The position numbers were made by a program, and so were the translations under genes. The notes beneath the pieces were generated by a model. It saw nothing but the letters and a program-made list of their open reading frames with translations. It made no database searches and had not been told where the DNA came from. 64,000 bases of DNA from Muribaculaceae bacterium (GTDB lineage Bacteria; Bacteroidota; Bacteroidia; Bacteroidales; Muribaculaceae): contig JAFQZK010000035.1 of the NCBI GenBank assembly GCA_017405965.1, forward strand, positions 62,001-126,000. Reading direction: 5' to 3'. Below are positions 55,266 through 63,700 of the stretch, piece by piece. Each line of letters begins with the position of its first letter. Within the stretch, counting starts at the first letter, position 1.

Positions 55266-57173
55266 GTGAAAATACTTTCTATTAACGACCTCAACAACTT
55301 GAGGAAGCGTGCGCAACAGGCATTAGCGCTGCGCGAGGAAAGTTCTGACACCACGTCAGAGCAGTGTTGTGGTCTTGCTTCAGGAGCCGACCACTTGCAG
55401 CTCTTGTGCTGCGGCGGTACCGGATGTAAGGCATCCAACAGCCACAAAATTGTTGACAACCTCAAGGCTGCCATTGAGGAGAATGGCATTGCCGACAAGG
55501 TCGAGGTTATCACCACCGGCTGTTTCGGTTTCTGTGAGAAGGGCCCGATCGTGAAAGTTATCCCCGACAACACCTTCTACACCCAGGTGAAGCCCGAGGA
55601 TGCTGCCGAAATCGTGAAGGAGCACATCATTGGCGGTCGTCGCGTGGAGCGTCTGCTCTATGTTGACCCCAAGACCAACAAGACGGTAAGCGACAGCAAG
55701 CACATGGACTTCTACCGTAAGCAGATGCGTATCGCATTGCGCAACTGCGGTCTGATCGACCCCGAGAACATCGAGGAGTATATCGCTCGTGACGGTTACC
55801 AGGGTATTGCTAACGCTTTGCTGAACCAGACCCCCGAAGAGGTGATTGAGATCATCAAGGCCTCGGGTCTGCGTGGCCGTGGCGGCGCTGGCTTCCCCAC
55901 CGGTATGAAGTGGGGCTTTGCCCGTGGCTATGAAGCCGACGAGAAGTATGTGGTCTGCAATGCCGACGAGGGCGACCCCGGTGCATTCATGGACCGCTCC
56001 ATCATGGAGGGTGACCCCAACTCGGTGATTGAGGCAATGACCGTCTGCGGTTACTGCATCAACTCCCACAAGGGTCTGATCTACATCCGTGCCGAGTATC
56101 CCCTGGCTGTTAACCGCCTGAAGATCGCTATCCAGCAGGCTCGTGAGTACGGTTTGCTGGGCAAGAAGATCCTGGGTACCGATTTTGACTTCGATATCGA
56201 GATCCGCTACGGTGCCGGTGCATTCGTTTGCGGTGAGGAGACCGCCCTTATCCACTCGATGGAGGGTAAGCGTGGTGAGCCCACCCTGAAGCCGCCGTTC
56301 CCCGCCGAGGCCGGTTACAACATGAAGCCCACCAACGTGAACAACGTCGAGACCCTCGCCAATGTGCCCATCATCCTGACCAAGGGCGCTGACTGGTTCG
56401 CCTCGATCGGTACCGAGAAGAGCAAGGGTACCAAGGTGTTCGCTCTGGCTGGTAAGATCAATAACGTGGGCCTTATCGAGGTTCCCATGGGTACCACCCT
56501 GCGCGAGATCATCTACGACATCGGTGGTGGCGTGAAGAACGGTAAGGAGTTCAAGGCTGTGCAGACTGGTGGCCCCTCGGGCGGCTGCTTGACGCAGAAG
56601 CACCTCGACACTCCCATCGACTATGAGCACCTCGCTGCTTCGGGCTCGATGATGGGCTCTGGCGGTATGATCGTCATGGACGAGGACGACTGTATGGTCA
56701 GCGTGGCCAAGTTCTACCTCGAGTTCACCTGCGATGAGAGCTGCGGTAAGTGCACCCCGTGCCGCATCGGCAACAAGCGCATGCTGGAGATCCTCACCCG
56801 CATCACCGAGGGCAAGGGCACCATGGAAGACCTTGACCGTCTGAAAGAGCTGGGCGAGATTATCAAGGATACCGCACTGTGCGGTCTGGGTCAGACCTCT
56901 CCCAATCCTGTGTTATCGACTATCAACAACTTCTGGGACGAATATGTGGAGCACGTTAAACAGCACACTTGCCGTGCTAAGCAGTGCAAGGCCCTCGTGA
57001 CCTACAGCATTGAAGCCTCCAAGTGTAAGGGTTGCGGTGCTTGCGCCCGCAAGTGCCCCGCCAACGCCATTATGGGCGACATTCGTAAGCCTCACATTAT
57101 TAACCCCTTCGAGTGCATCCGCTGCGGTATGTGTAAGTCTAACTGCCGCTTCGACGCCATCTCGGTTTATTAA
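55266..57173 (+). CDS. hydB: Bifurcating [FeFe] hydrogenase, NADH-binding flavoprotein subunit HydB
   Basis: A 635-residue NuoF-like subunit; it begins with GTG. Residues 44-105 form a thioredoxin-like [2Fe-2S] domain with Cys49, Cys54, Cys86 and Cys90 (LCCGGTGC and TTGCFGFC). From 201 the FMN/NADH domain starts with GLRGRGGAGFPTG; CNADEGDPGA follows at 231. A [4Fe-4S] site is in DESCGKCTPCRIG near 490. The C-terminus (about 580-632) adds two [4Fe-4S] motifs, CKGCGACARKC and CIRCGMCKSNC. Together with HydA and HydC it oxidises NADH and reduced ferredoxin to make H2, or the reverse, by electron bifurcation. The order here is hydB-hydA-hydC. Confidence 0.93.
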   Translation: MKILSINDLNNLRKRAQQALALREESSDTTSEQCCGLASGADHLQLLCCGGTGCKASNSHKIVDNLKAAIEENGIADKVEVITTGCFGFCEKGPIVKVIPDNTFYTQVKPEDAAEIVKEHIIGGRRVERLLYVDPKTNKTVSDSKHMDFYRKQMRIALRNCGLIDPENIEEYIARDGYQGIANALLNQTPEEVIEIIKASGLRGRGGAGFPTGMKWGFARGYEADEKYVVCNADEGDPGAFMDRSIMEGDPNSVIEAMTVCGYCINSHKGLIYIRAEYPLAVNRLKIAIQQAREYGLLGKKILGTDFDFDIEIRYGAGAFVCGEETALIHSMEGKRGEPTLKPPFPAEAGYNMKPTNVNNVETLANVPIILTKGADWFASIGTEKSKGTKVFALAGKINNVGLIEVPMGTTLREIIYDIGGGVKNGKEFKAVQTGGPSGGCLTQKHLDTPIDYEHLAASGSMMGSGGMIVMDEDDCMVSVAKFYLEFTCDESCGKCTPCRIGNKRMLEILTRITEGKGTMEDLDRLKELGEIIKDTALCGLGQTSPNPVLSTINNFWDEYVEHVKQHTCRAKQCKALVTYSIEASKCKGCGACARKCPANAIMGDIRKPHIINPFECIRCGMCKSNCRFDAISVY

Positions 57174-57187
57174 ATTTCGATAGCATC

Positions 57188-58957
57188 ATGGAAGAAAAGA
57201 ATATGATCACTCTGACGATTGATAAACACGAGGTTACTGTTCCTGCAGGGACCATGCTGCTCGATGCCGCCAAGACCGTCGGCATCAGCATTCCCACCCT
57301 GTGCCACATCGACCTGGAGGGTACTTGTGTACAGAACATGCCTGCCTCGTGCCGCATTTGTGTTGTGGAGATCGAGGGCCGTCGCAACCTGGCTCCCGCC
57401 TGTGCAACCCGCGTGACTCCGGGTATGGTGGTTCACACCAACAGCGCCCGCGTGATCCGCGCCCGCAAGACCGTTGCCGAGCTCATGCTCAGCGACCATC
57501 CCAACGATTGCTTGACCTGCCCCAAGTGCAGTGACTGCGAGCTGCAGCGCCTGGTTATGCGCTTCAACATCCGTCAAATGCCGTACAACGGTGGTGAGCA
57601 GAGCGAGCGCAAGCAGGAGCTCACTCCCGCTATCTCGCGCAACATGGAGAAGTGCGTTTATTGCCGCCGTTGCGAGAGCGTCTGCAACAACGTGCAGTCG
57701 GTAGGCGTTTTGAGCGCTATCCGCCGTGGTTTCAACACCACCATCGCTCCCACGTTTGACAAGATGTTCACCGACACCAACTGTACCTATTGCGGTCAGT
57801 GTGTCGCTGTATGTCCCACCGGCGCCCTTACCGAGCACGATTACACCAATCAGCTCATGGACGACCTCACCAACCCCGATAAGGTGGTTATCGCTCAGCC
57901 CGCTCCCGCCGTGCGTTTCGCTCTGGGCGAGGAATTCGGCATGCCCGCTGGTACCATCGTTACCGGCAAGATGGCCACCGCATTGCGCGACCTGGGCTTT
58001 GACTACGCATTCGACACCGACTTCGCTGCCGACCTCACCATCATGGAGGAGGGCACCGAGATCCTGCAACGCCTCAACAAGTTCCTTGCTGGCGATAAGG
58101 ATGTGAAGTTGCCGATCATGACTTCGTGCTGCCCCGCTTGGGTTAACTTCTATGAGCACGAGTTCCCCGATCTGCTCGACTATCCCTCGACCGCCAAGTC
58201 GCCCGCCCAGATGTTCGGTGCTGTCGCCAAGACCTACTGGGCCGAGAAGATGGGTATCCCCCGCGAGAAGCTCGTGGTTGTTTCAATCATGCCTTGCTTG
58301 GCCAAGAAGTATGAGGCCGGCCGTGATGAGTTCAAGGTGAATGGCAATCCCGACGTGGATTACAGCATCTCAACCCGTGAGCTTGGTCGCCTGATCAAGC
58401 GTGCCAACATCGACTTCGCTAACCTGCCCGAGAGTGACTTCGACTCGCCCCTCGGTGAATCGACAGGTGCTGGTGCCATCTTCGGTATCACGGGTGGTGT
58501 GATGGAGGCTGCATTGCGTACCGTCTATGAGGTGCACACCGGCAAGACCCTGCCACACCTCGAGTTCAACGACGTGCGCGGCTTTGAGGGCATCAAGGAA
58601 GCTACCATCGACCTCAACGGCTTTGAGCTGAAGGTCTGCGTGGCTCACACCCTGAGCAACGCCCGCAAGGTGATGAACGCCCTGCGTGCCGGCAAGCTCA
58701 ACTACCACGTGGTTGAGGTGATGGCATGTCCCGGTGGTTGCATCGGCGGTGCCGGTCAGCCCTACCACCACGGCAACATCGAGATTCTCAAGGCACGTGC
58801 CGCTGCCGTTTATCGTGAAGACGAGGGCAAGGCATTGCGTAAGAGCCACCAGAACCCCGACATCCAGAAGCTGTACAAGGAATTCCTGGGTGAACCCTGT
58901 GGCGAGAAATCGCATCACCTGCTTCACACGCACTACTTTGATAAGAGCATTCATTAA
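57188..58957 (+). CDS. hydA: Bifurcating [FeFe] hydrogenase catalytic subunit HydA
   Basis: A 589-residue iron-only hydrogenase. N-terminal [2Fe-2S] ferredoxin (Cys39, Cys55, Cys58, Cys72), a His-Cys3 [4Fe-4S] site (His104, Cys108, Cys111, Cys117), two [4Fe-4S] motifs (Cys156-166 CVYCRRC and Cys199-209 CTYCGQC), then the H-cluster domain: TSCCPAW (Cys314/Cys315), MPCLAKKYE (Cys370) and MACPGGCIGGAGQP (Cys514, Cys518). The proton-path Cys and all H-cluster ligands are present. It lies 14 bases after hydB and 23 bases before hydC. A group A3-type assignment is inferred from the company of HydB and HydC. Confidence 0.95.
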   Translation: MEEKNMITLTIDKHEVTVPAGTMLLDAAKTVGISIPTLCHIDLEGTCVQNMPASCRICVVEIEGRRNLAPACATRVTPGMVVHTNSARVIRARKTVAELMLSDHPNDCLTCPKCSDCELQRLVMRFNIRQMPYNGGEQSERKQELTPAISRNMEKCVYCRRCESVCNNVQSVGVLSAIRRGFNTTIAPTFDKMFTDTNCTYCGQCVAVCPTGALTEHDYTNQLMDDLTNPDKVVIAQPAPAVRFALGEEFGMPAGTIVTGKMATALRDLGFDYAFDTDFAADLTIMEEGTEILQRLNKFLAGDKDVKLPIMTSCCPAWVNFYEHEFPDLLDYPSTAKSPAQMFGAVAKTYWAEKMGIPREKLVVVSIMPCLAKKYEAGRDEFKVNGNPDVDYSISTRELGRLIKRANIDFANLPESDFDSPLGESTGAGAIFGITGGVMEAALRTVYEVHTGKTLPHLEFNDVRGFEGIKEATIDLNGFELKVCVAHTLSNARKVMNALRAGKLNYHVVEVMACPGGCIGGAGQPYHHGNIEILKARAAAVYREDEGKALRKSHQNPDIQKLYKEFLGEPCGEKSHHLLHTHYFDKSIH

Positions 58958-58980
58958 TCGACTTAAACTACAATAACGAT

Positions 58981-59475
58981 ATGAAGAAGAAAGAAGAAAT
59001 CAAACTGGCGTGTACCGTAGTTCAACAGGTTGAGGAAATCTGTGACAAGCACGGAAATAAGCCCGGTGAATTGATTAACGTGTTGCACGAGTGCCAGGCA
59101 CTGCACGGCTATCTCCCCGAGGAGATGCAGCGCATCATTGCCCGCAAGTTGGGCGTGCCCGCATCCAAGGTTTACGGCGTGGTGACGTTCTACTCGTTCT
59201 TCACCATGACCCCCAAGGGCAAGCACCCGATTTCGGTCTGCCTGGGTACCGCCTGCTACGTGCGTGGTTCCGAGCGCCTGCTCGAGGAAATCAAGCGCAT
59301 CCTCAACATTGAGGTGGGTGAGACTACTCCCGATGGCAAGTTCTCGCTCGACTGCCTGCGTTGCGTGGGTGCCTGCGGTCTTGCTCCCGTTGTCATGATT
59401 GGTGAGCATGTTTATGGCCGTCTCGACGTCAAGGACATCCGTCAGATTCTCGAGACCACCGCAGCACAGGATTAA
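58981..59475 (+). CDS. hydC: Bifurcating [FeFe] hydrogenase, NuoE-like subunit HydC
   Basis: A 164-residue thioredoxin-like [2Fe-2S] protein of the NuoE/24-kDa type. Ligands are Cys87, Cys92, Cys128 and Cys132 in CLGTACYVRG and CLRCVGACGLAP. The helical N-terminus (LINVLHECQALHGYLPEEMQ) is also as in NuoE. It forms the third subunit of the HydABC complex. A terminator follows 25 bases past the stop. Confidence 0.94.
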   Translation: MKKKEEIKLACTVVQQVEEICDKHGNKPGELINVLHECQALHGYLPEEMQRIIARKLGVPASKVYGVVTFYSFFTMTPKGKHPISVCLGTACYVRGSERLLEEIKRILNIEVGETTPDGKFSLDCLRCVGACGLAPVVMIGEHVYGRLDVKDIRQILETTAAQD

Positions 59476-59500
59476 TCATCCGTAACACATTATTAAAGAG

Positions 59501-59536
59501 CAGGATGCCCCACTCGTTGAGGCATCCTGTTTTTTA
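59501..59536 (+). terminator. Intrinsic terminator of the hydBAC operon
   Basis: CAGGATGCC and its complement (59501-59509 with 59521-59529) then a run of T residues (59530-59535). Confidence 0.9.
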
Positions 59537-59558
59537 AGTTTAATGTGAGTTCGTCGGG

Positions 59559-59648
59559 AATAAAGTGTTGATGTTCAATGATTCTGATCTGTAGAGACGC
59601 AGAATTTTGCGTCTCTCGTCGTTATGTATTGAACATCAACACTTTATT
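59559..59648. repeat. Nested palindromic element (MITE-like)
   Basis: Perfect 21-base inverted arms (59559-59579 and 59628-59648, beginning AATAAAGTGTTGATGTTC) enclose a second perfect palindrome AGAGACGCA-GAATTT-TGCGTCTCT (59593-59616). The inner GAGACGCA...TGCGTCTC motif resembles interspersed palindromes I know from many genomes. It lies between the hydC terminator and the S41 gene end. Confidence 0.75.
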
Positions 59649-59670
59649 TTCATCTTGCTCCCGTCGAATT

Positions 59671-61338
59671 CTATTTCTTCTTCTTGATGATGTCCAGCAG
59701 GTAGAGGATGGGAGCGTTGTCATCAAAGTTGTAACGCTTGTATTCCTCATAGCTTGGCATCAGGTCGGGCGTGAACTGTTTGGCACGCGGGTCGTCGTCG
59801 GGGAAGCAAATCTGAATCAATGAGCAGATATCTCCAGTGAGACCGGTGCGAGGCAGATAGAACGACTGATTCGCCATGAAGGTGTTGGGCGCTTGACTGC
59901 TTGTTACTCCCGCAATTGTGGCCCCCATTTTCCACAGATGGTGAGAAAAGTGGAAGGCGGCACTGAACGTCAAGGGGTCAGTGACTACATATACGTGCTC
60001 GGGACTGTAGACGGGTTGGCCGTTTTGTGCGCGCAGTTTGTCCTTGATGCTGCACATGCTGCCATCGATGAAATTTTCACGCTTTTTTTCGATACTGATT
60101 TCCTGGTAGTTTACCTCTGAAAGGTCCAGATAGTCCCCATACTCAAGTTTGTATTCATTCGTTGCATTTATCTGTTCAAGAGAGGCTTTACTCATTGTCT
60201 TGGGAGTAAGCAGATAAAACCCTTTATCCTCTTGATAACACTCTTTCAAGTATCTGTCGCCATATAATTGATAAAGCAGTGGATAAACGATATTTGTGTT
60301 GCCTCCACCATTGCCACGCAGGTCGATGATCAGGTTCTTGCTGCTGTTTTGCTTCATCAACTGCAGCATCTTCTCGAATTCTTCACTCAACGATGGTATC
60401 ATCGCAATGGCAAAATCTTCATTCTCGGGAACAGGCATGCCTGCAATACTGTAGATGCCTTGAAGCATACCTGAACAGTCGTAACCATGTTCCTTGTCGT
60501 ATTCCAGAAGATCTCTTGCGATCATGTGTGCCACATGGAAGTACATCGTGTTGTTACCTTCGTCGGCAAAGCCATATTGGAGTAAACCGAGGAAATCATA
60601 GCTGAATTGTTTGGCAGGGAAGCTGCTTGGTCTTACCGATTGGGCCTGAAATTGCAATACCTGATTGAACGGGACAACGGGCAACGTAACCTCGGCTTTC
60701 TTCCCTTTAGGGGTCTTCAGTTGATAGGTGATAGTGGCATCGCCCAGGGTGGGAATCACTTTACGCAGGGCTTTGGGTTGTATGGCGTAATGTGCCAGAT
60801 TCATCATGCGTCCTATCTCGTTCTCGGCAATGAAGTGTTTTGCCATGTCGTTGGCCAAGTCGTTGACCGCCACATTCTCGATGGCGACAAGACGGCTGCC
60901 CACCAGATCCTTGTACTCGTCGGGCAGGGCCTTGACAATAATTCCGTCGTTGATGGCCTCAAGGATGATGAGCGTTGCCGGATCAGTATACTGAATTGGG
61001 AAGTGGCCAGGAACATAAGGTCCATCGGGCATGGCGACGGTGTGCCCGTCCTTCAACGGAGCCAGGAATTCATTGATGCGATAAGCAAACTCCCTGACGT
61101 CAGTGACCTTGTCTTTGAGAAGCGCGTTGCGGGCATCACTTGCAGCCTTGCGGAAGTAGGGTTTGCCTCCATAACCACTGTAGGGGTCTGGATGCCGCTC
61201 TTCAAGGAGTTTGACAAAATATCTGAAGTCGGCGACGATGGAGTCGGTGGGCACTTGCGCCCACGTCTTGTTGCCAGCAAGCAACAATGTTAACAGGATG
61301 AGCAACGTTGCTCTGGTTAGGAAATGATTCTTTTTCAT
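59671..61338 (-). CDS. Secreted S41-family peptidase
   Basis: A 555-residue protein, signal peptide about 1-26 (ending AGNKTWAQ). A helical N-terminal domain is followed by a short PDZ-like part (IIVKALPDEYKDLVGSRLVAIENV) and the S41 core with KNLIIDLRGNGGGNTN near 345 and TFSAAFHFSHHLWKMGATIAG, in which the Ser of TFSAA would be the nucleophile. It differs from the Ctp at 30417 and looks like tricorn-core/peptidase family S41 proteins in Bacteroidetes. The target is unknown. ATG 61338 (MKKNHFLTR) is preferred over the TTG at 61347, since the signal peptide starts there. Confidence 0.82.
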   Translation of the reverse strand: MKKNHFLTRATLLILLTLLLAGNKTWAQVPTDSIVADFRYFVKLLEERHPDPYSGYGGKPYFRKAASDARNALLKDKVTDVREFAYRINEFLAPLKDGHTVAMPDGPYVPGHFPIQYTDPATLIILEAINDGIIVKALPDEYKDLVGSRLVAIENVAVNDLANDMAKHFIAENEIGRMMNLAHYAIQPKALRKVIPTLGDATITYQLKTPKGKKAEVTLPVVPFNQVLQFQAQSVRPSSFPAKQFSYDFLGLLQYGFADEGNNTMYFHVAHMIARDLLEYDKEHGYDCSGMLQGIYSIAGMPVPENEDFAIAMIPSLSEEFEKMLQLMKQNSSKNLIIDLRGNGGGNTNIVYPLLYQLYGDRYLKECYQEDKGFYLLTPKTMSKASLEQINATNEYKLEYGDYLDLSEVNYQEISIEKKRENFIDGSMCSIKDKLRAQNGQPVYSPEHVYVVTDPLTFSAAFHFSHHLWKMGATIAGVTSSQAPNTFMANQSFYLPRTGLTGDICSLIQICFPDDDPRAKQFTPDLMPSYEEYKRYNFDDNAPILYLLDIIKKKK

Positions 61339-61748
61339 GTGATACAATATTTGATGTTATTGCCTTCTTGTTTGAGTTCAGTTTAAGTTCTAAGGTGTAC
61401 ACAGGTCTTCATTGCAAAATTAATCAGAATATTTCATCTATTATCGGTTGTTGAGGGGTAAATGTAGATGAATACCCGCTTTTTCCCTGAAAGTGTCAAA
61501 TAATTGGACACTTTCAGGAAGAATGATTTCTCCATTCAGTCTATCGGGAAGACTTATTGTCTCAAGGTCGCACCTGGGATACTGAACGACATCGATGCTA
61601 CACGCATTCTCATTTTTAATTTCACAAATTCAATTATTCTTAATTCCTTTATTGTGGGATTGGAAGAAAAACTGTAATTTTGTAAGTGATATTGGATAGA
61701 TATCCACATCAGTCAAAAATCCTTAAATTATTAACCGATTAATTGTCA
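61339..61748. other. Intergenic region upstream of the second hydrogenase, with hairpin
   Basis: Contains a perfect 12-bp inverted repeat (61486-61497 CCTGAAAGTGTC with 61507-61518). On the minus strand an open frame at about 61440-61630 (C-terminus reading LPDRLNGEIILPESVQLF) has no start codon and no recognised family; it might be a gene remnant. The last 100 bases hold the hydrogenase promoter. Confidence 0.4.
61651..61682 (+). promoter_or_regulatory. Promoter of the fused hydrogenase gene
   Basis: ATTG (61651-61654), 20 bases, TAATTTTG (61675-61682). The -7 box is identical to that of the hydBAC operon and lies 67 bases before the ATG at 61749. Confidence 0.7.
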
Positions 61749-63554
61749 ATGGATTCTCAACACAACGAAGCGCCAAACAATGCGAATGGCGAAATGCAAT
61801 CAGACAATGCCTCCGAGGCATACGGCCTGATTGGTAACCAACATATACAGGTCCTGTGCTGCTGTGGTTCGTCATGCTATGAATCGGGCAGCTTGAAAAT
61901 CATTGACAATTTTATCCGTGTTATCGCAGCCTATGGTTTAGGCAGCCGTGTAGATGTCGTGGCAACAGGTTGCTTTGGCTTCTGTGCAAAGGGGCCCATC
62001 GTAAGGATCATGCCCGACAACACGACCTACGTCCAGGTTCATCCCGAGGATGTGGAGGAAATCGTCAAGACACACATCATAGAAGGACGTCTGCTCGAAC
62101 GCCTGCAATATGTGGACTTTACGGCCCATCAGTTGATGGATGACTCCAAGCACTGGAGTTCCTATCCCAAGCAACTCTCGATGGATGCCATGTTGCATGA
62201 CTACATCTACGAGATTGGCGGCAAGAGGTTCTTGTCGGTGATGTCCTACAAGATTGATGCCGACAAGTGCAAGGGTTGTGGCGCCTGCAAGCGTGGATGC
62301 TCCAGCCATGCCATTGTGGGTGACCTGCGCCATCCCCATGTGGTCAATCCCTATAAATGCACATGCTGCGGTCATTGCACGACCAAGTGCAAGTTCGACG
62401 CCATCCACGGCCCCGTGGGTGCACTCAGCGAGCGCAACTATGTCGAGGATCTGCTGGTTGATGTCGCTGACCCCGACAAGATAGTCGTGGCTCAAACAGC
62501 ACCGGCGGTACGGTATGCGCTGGGCGAGGAATTCGGCATGCCCCCCGGCAGCATCGTGACAGGCAAGATGATCACGGCCCTGCGCAAGGTGGGTGTGGAC
62601 TATGTGTTTGATACCGACTTCGGTGCCGACATCACCATTATGGAGGAGGCTGCCGAAATTGTTGATCGTCTGCGCAAATTCATCGCAGGGGACAAGACGG
62701 TGCGTATTCCTATCACTACCTCGTGCTGCCCGGCATGGGTCAACTTCTTTGAGAACGACTATCCCGACCTGAGGGAGTATCCCTCGACCTGCAAGTCACC
62801 CGCTCAGATGCTGGGAGCAGTGCTCAAGACCTTCTGGGCTCAGCGCATGGGTATCCCTCGCGATAAACTGGTTGTGGTCTCGATAATGCCATGCCTGTCC
62901 AAGAAATATGAATGTGCACGCGACGAGTTCATCACCGACGGCAACCCCGATGTGGACTACTCGGTCACTACTATCGAGCTGGCCGAACTGATTAAGCGCA
63001 TGAACATAGACTTCGACTCCTTGCTGGACGGCGAGTTCGATTCTCCGCTGGGTGACTCCAGTGGTGCCGGAGCCATCTTCGGTACTACAGGCGGTGTCAT
63101 GGAGGCCGTGTTGCGAACGGTGTATGAGGAATTCACCGGACAGGAACTGGCCTATGTCGAGTTTGAACAGGTGCGAGGCCTGGACGGTATCCATGAGGCT
63201 GTCATCGACCTCAACGGCTTTGAATTGAAGGTGTGCGTGGTCAATACGTTGGCCAACGCCCGCATCGTTATGGACAAGCTGCGTGCAGGTGAAATGGATT
63301 ATCATGTCATCGAGGTGATGGCATGTCCCGGTGGCTGCATCGGCGGAACGGGCCAACCTTACCACCATGGTGATATCGAGGTCATCAAAGCCCGCCAGCG
63401 CGCCATCTACAGCGAGGATGTGGGCAAGCGGTTGCGCAAGAGCCATGAGAATCCTGTCATTCAGCGTCTTTATCGCGAGTTCCTCGGCGAACCTCTTCAT
63501 GGCAAGGCCCACGAAATTCTCCACACCAAGTACCGCGACAAGTCCATCCTTTGA
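61749..63554 (+). CDS. [FeFe] hydrogenase with HydB-type N-terminal and ferredoxin domains fused to a HydA catalytic domain
   Basis: A 601-residue chimera. Residues 33-120 match the thioredoxin-like [2Fe-2S] domain of HydB (Cys38, Cys43, Cys75, Cys79; ATGCFGFCAKGPIVRIMPDN). Residues 165-220 match the 2x[4Fe-4S] C-terminus of HydB (CKGCGACKRGC and CTCCGHCTTKC). From 245 on it is a complete H-cluster domain: TTSCCPAW (Cys326/327), MPCLSKKYE (Cys382) and MACPGGCIGGTGQP (Cys526, Cys530). The NADH/FMN domain and HydA's own [2Fe-2S] and His-Cys3 clusters are missing. All H-cluster ligands are intact, so catalytic activity is likely; the electron partner (ferredoxin or an unknown protein) is unknown. 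ATG 61749 is preferred over an upstream TTG. Confidence 0.9.
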   Translation: MDSQHNEAPNNANGEMQSDNASEAYGLIGNQHIQVLCCCGSSCYESGSLKIIDNFIRVIAAYGLGSRVDVVATGCFGFCAKGPIVRIMPDNTTYVQVHPEDVEEIVKTHIIEGRLLERLQYVDFTAHQLMDDSKHWSSYPKQLSMDAMLHDYIYEIGGKRFLSVMSYKIDADKCKGCGACKRGCSSHAIVGDLRHPHVVNPYKCTCCGHCTTKCKFDAIHGPVGALSERNYVEDLLVDVADPDKIVVAQTAPAVRYALGEEFGMPPGSIVTGKMITALRKVGVDYVFDTDFGADITIMEEAAEIVDRLRKFIAGDKTVRIPITTSCCPAWVNFFENDYPDLREYPSTCKSPAQMLGAVLKTFWAQRMGIPRDKLVVVSIMPCLSKKYECARDEFITDGNPDVDYSVTTIELAELIKRMNIDFDSLLDGEFDSPLGDSSGAGAIFGTTGGVMEAVLRTVYEEFTGQELAYVEFEQVRGLDGIHEAVIDLNGFELKVCVVNTLANARIVMDKLRAGEMDYHVIEVMACPGGCIGGTGQPYHHGDIEVIKARQRAIYSEDVGKRLRKSHENPVIQRLYREFLGEPLHGKAHEILHTKYRDKSIL

Positions 63555-63672
63555 CCCCGCGGTTAAACAAGTAAGAAGTGTGCTTGATTTATAATGCGAG
63601 GCGCCAGCTCTTTTGCCGGCGCCCCGTCGTGTTTTGTCAAGTTTTGTCCTTTCCCGTCCGTCGTGTCTCGTA

Positions 63673-63693
63673 TTGCGAGCCTCTGGCTCGCAA
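63673..63693 (-). terminator. Hairpin downstream of hydF
   Basis: TTGCGAGCC-TCT-GGCTCGCAA, a perfect 9-bp stem, eight bases beyond the stop of the minus-strand maturase gene. Another short GGCGCC...GGCGCC hairpin lies near 63600-63623, beyond the fused hydrogenase gene. Confidence 0.6.
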
Positions 63694-63700
63694 CCTCTGC

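Noticed and set aside
55380-56630. 416-codon minus-strand frame
   Set aside because: Antisense shadow of hydB, which has all catalytic motifs on the plus strand.
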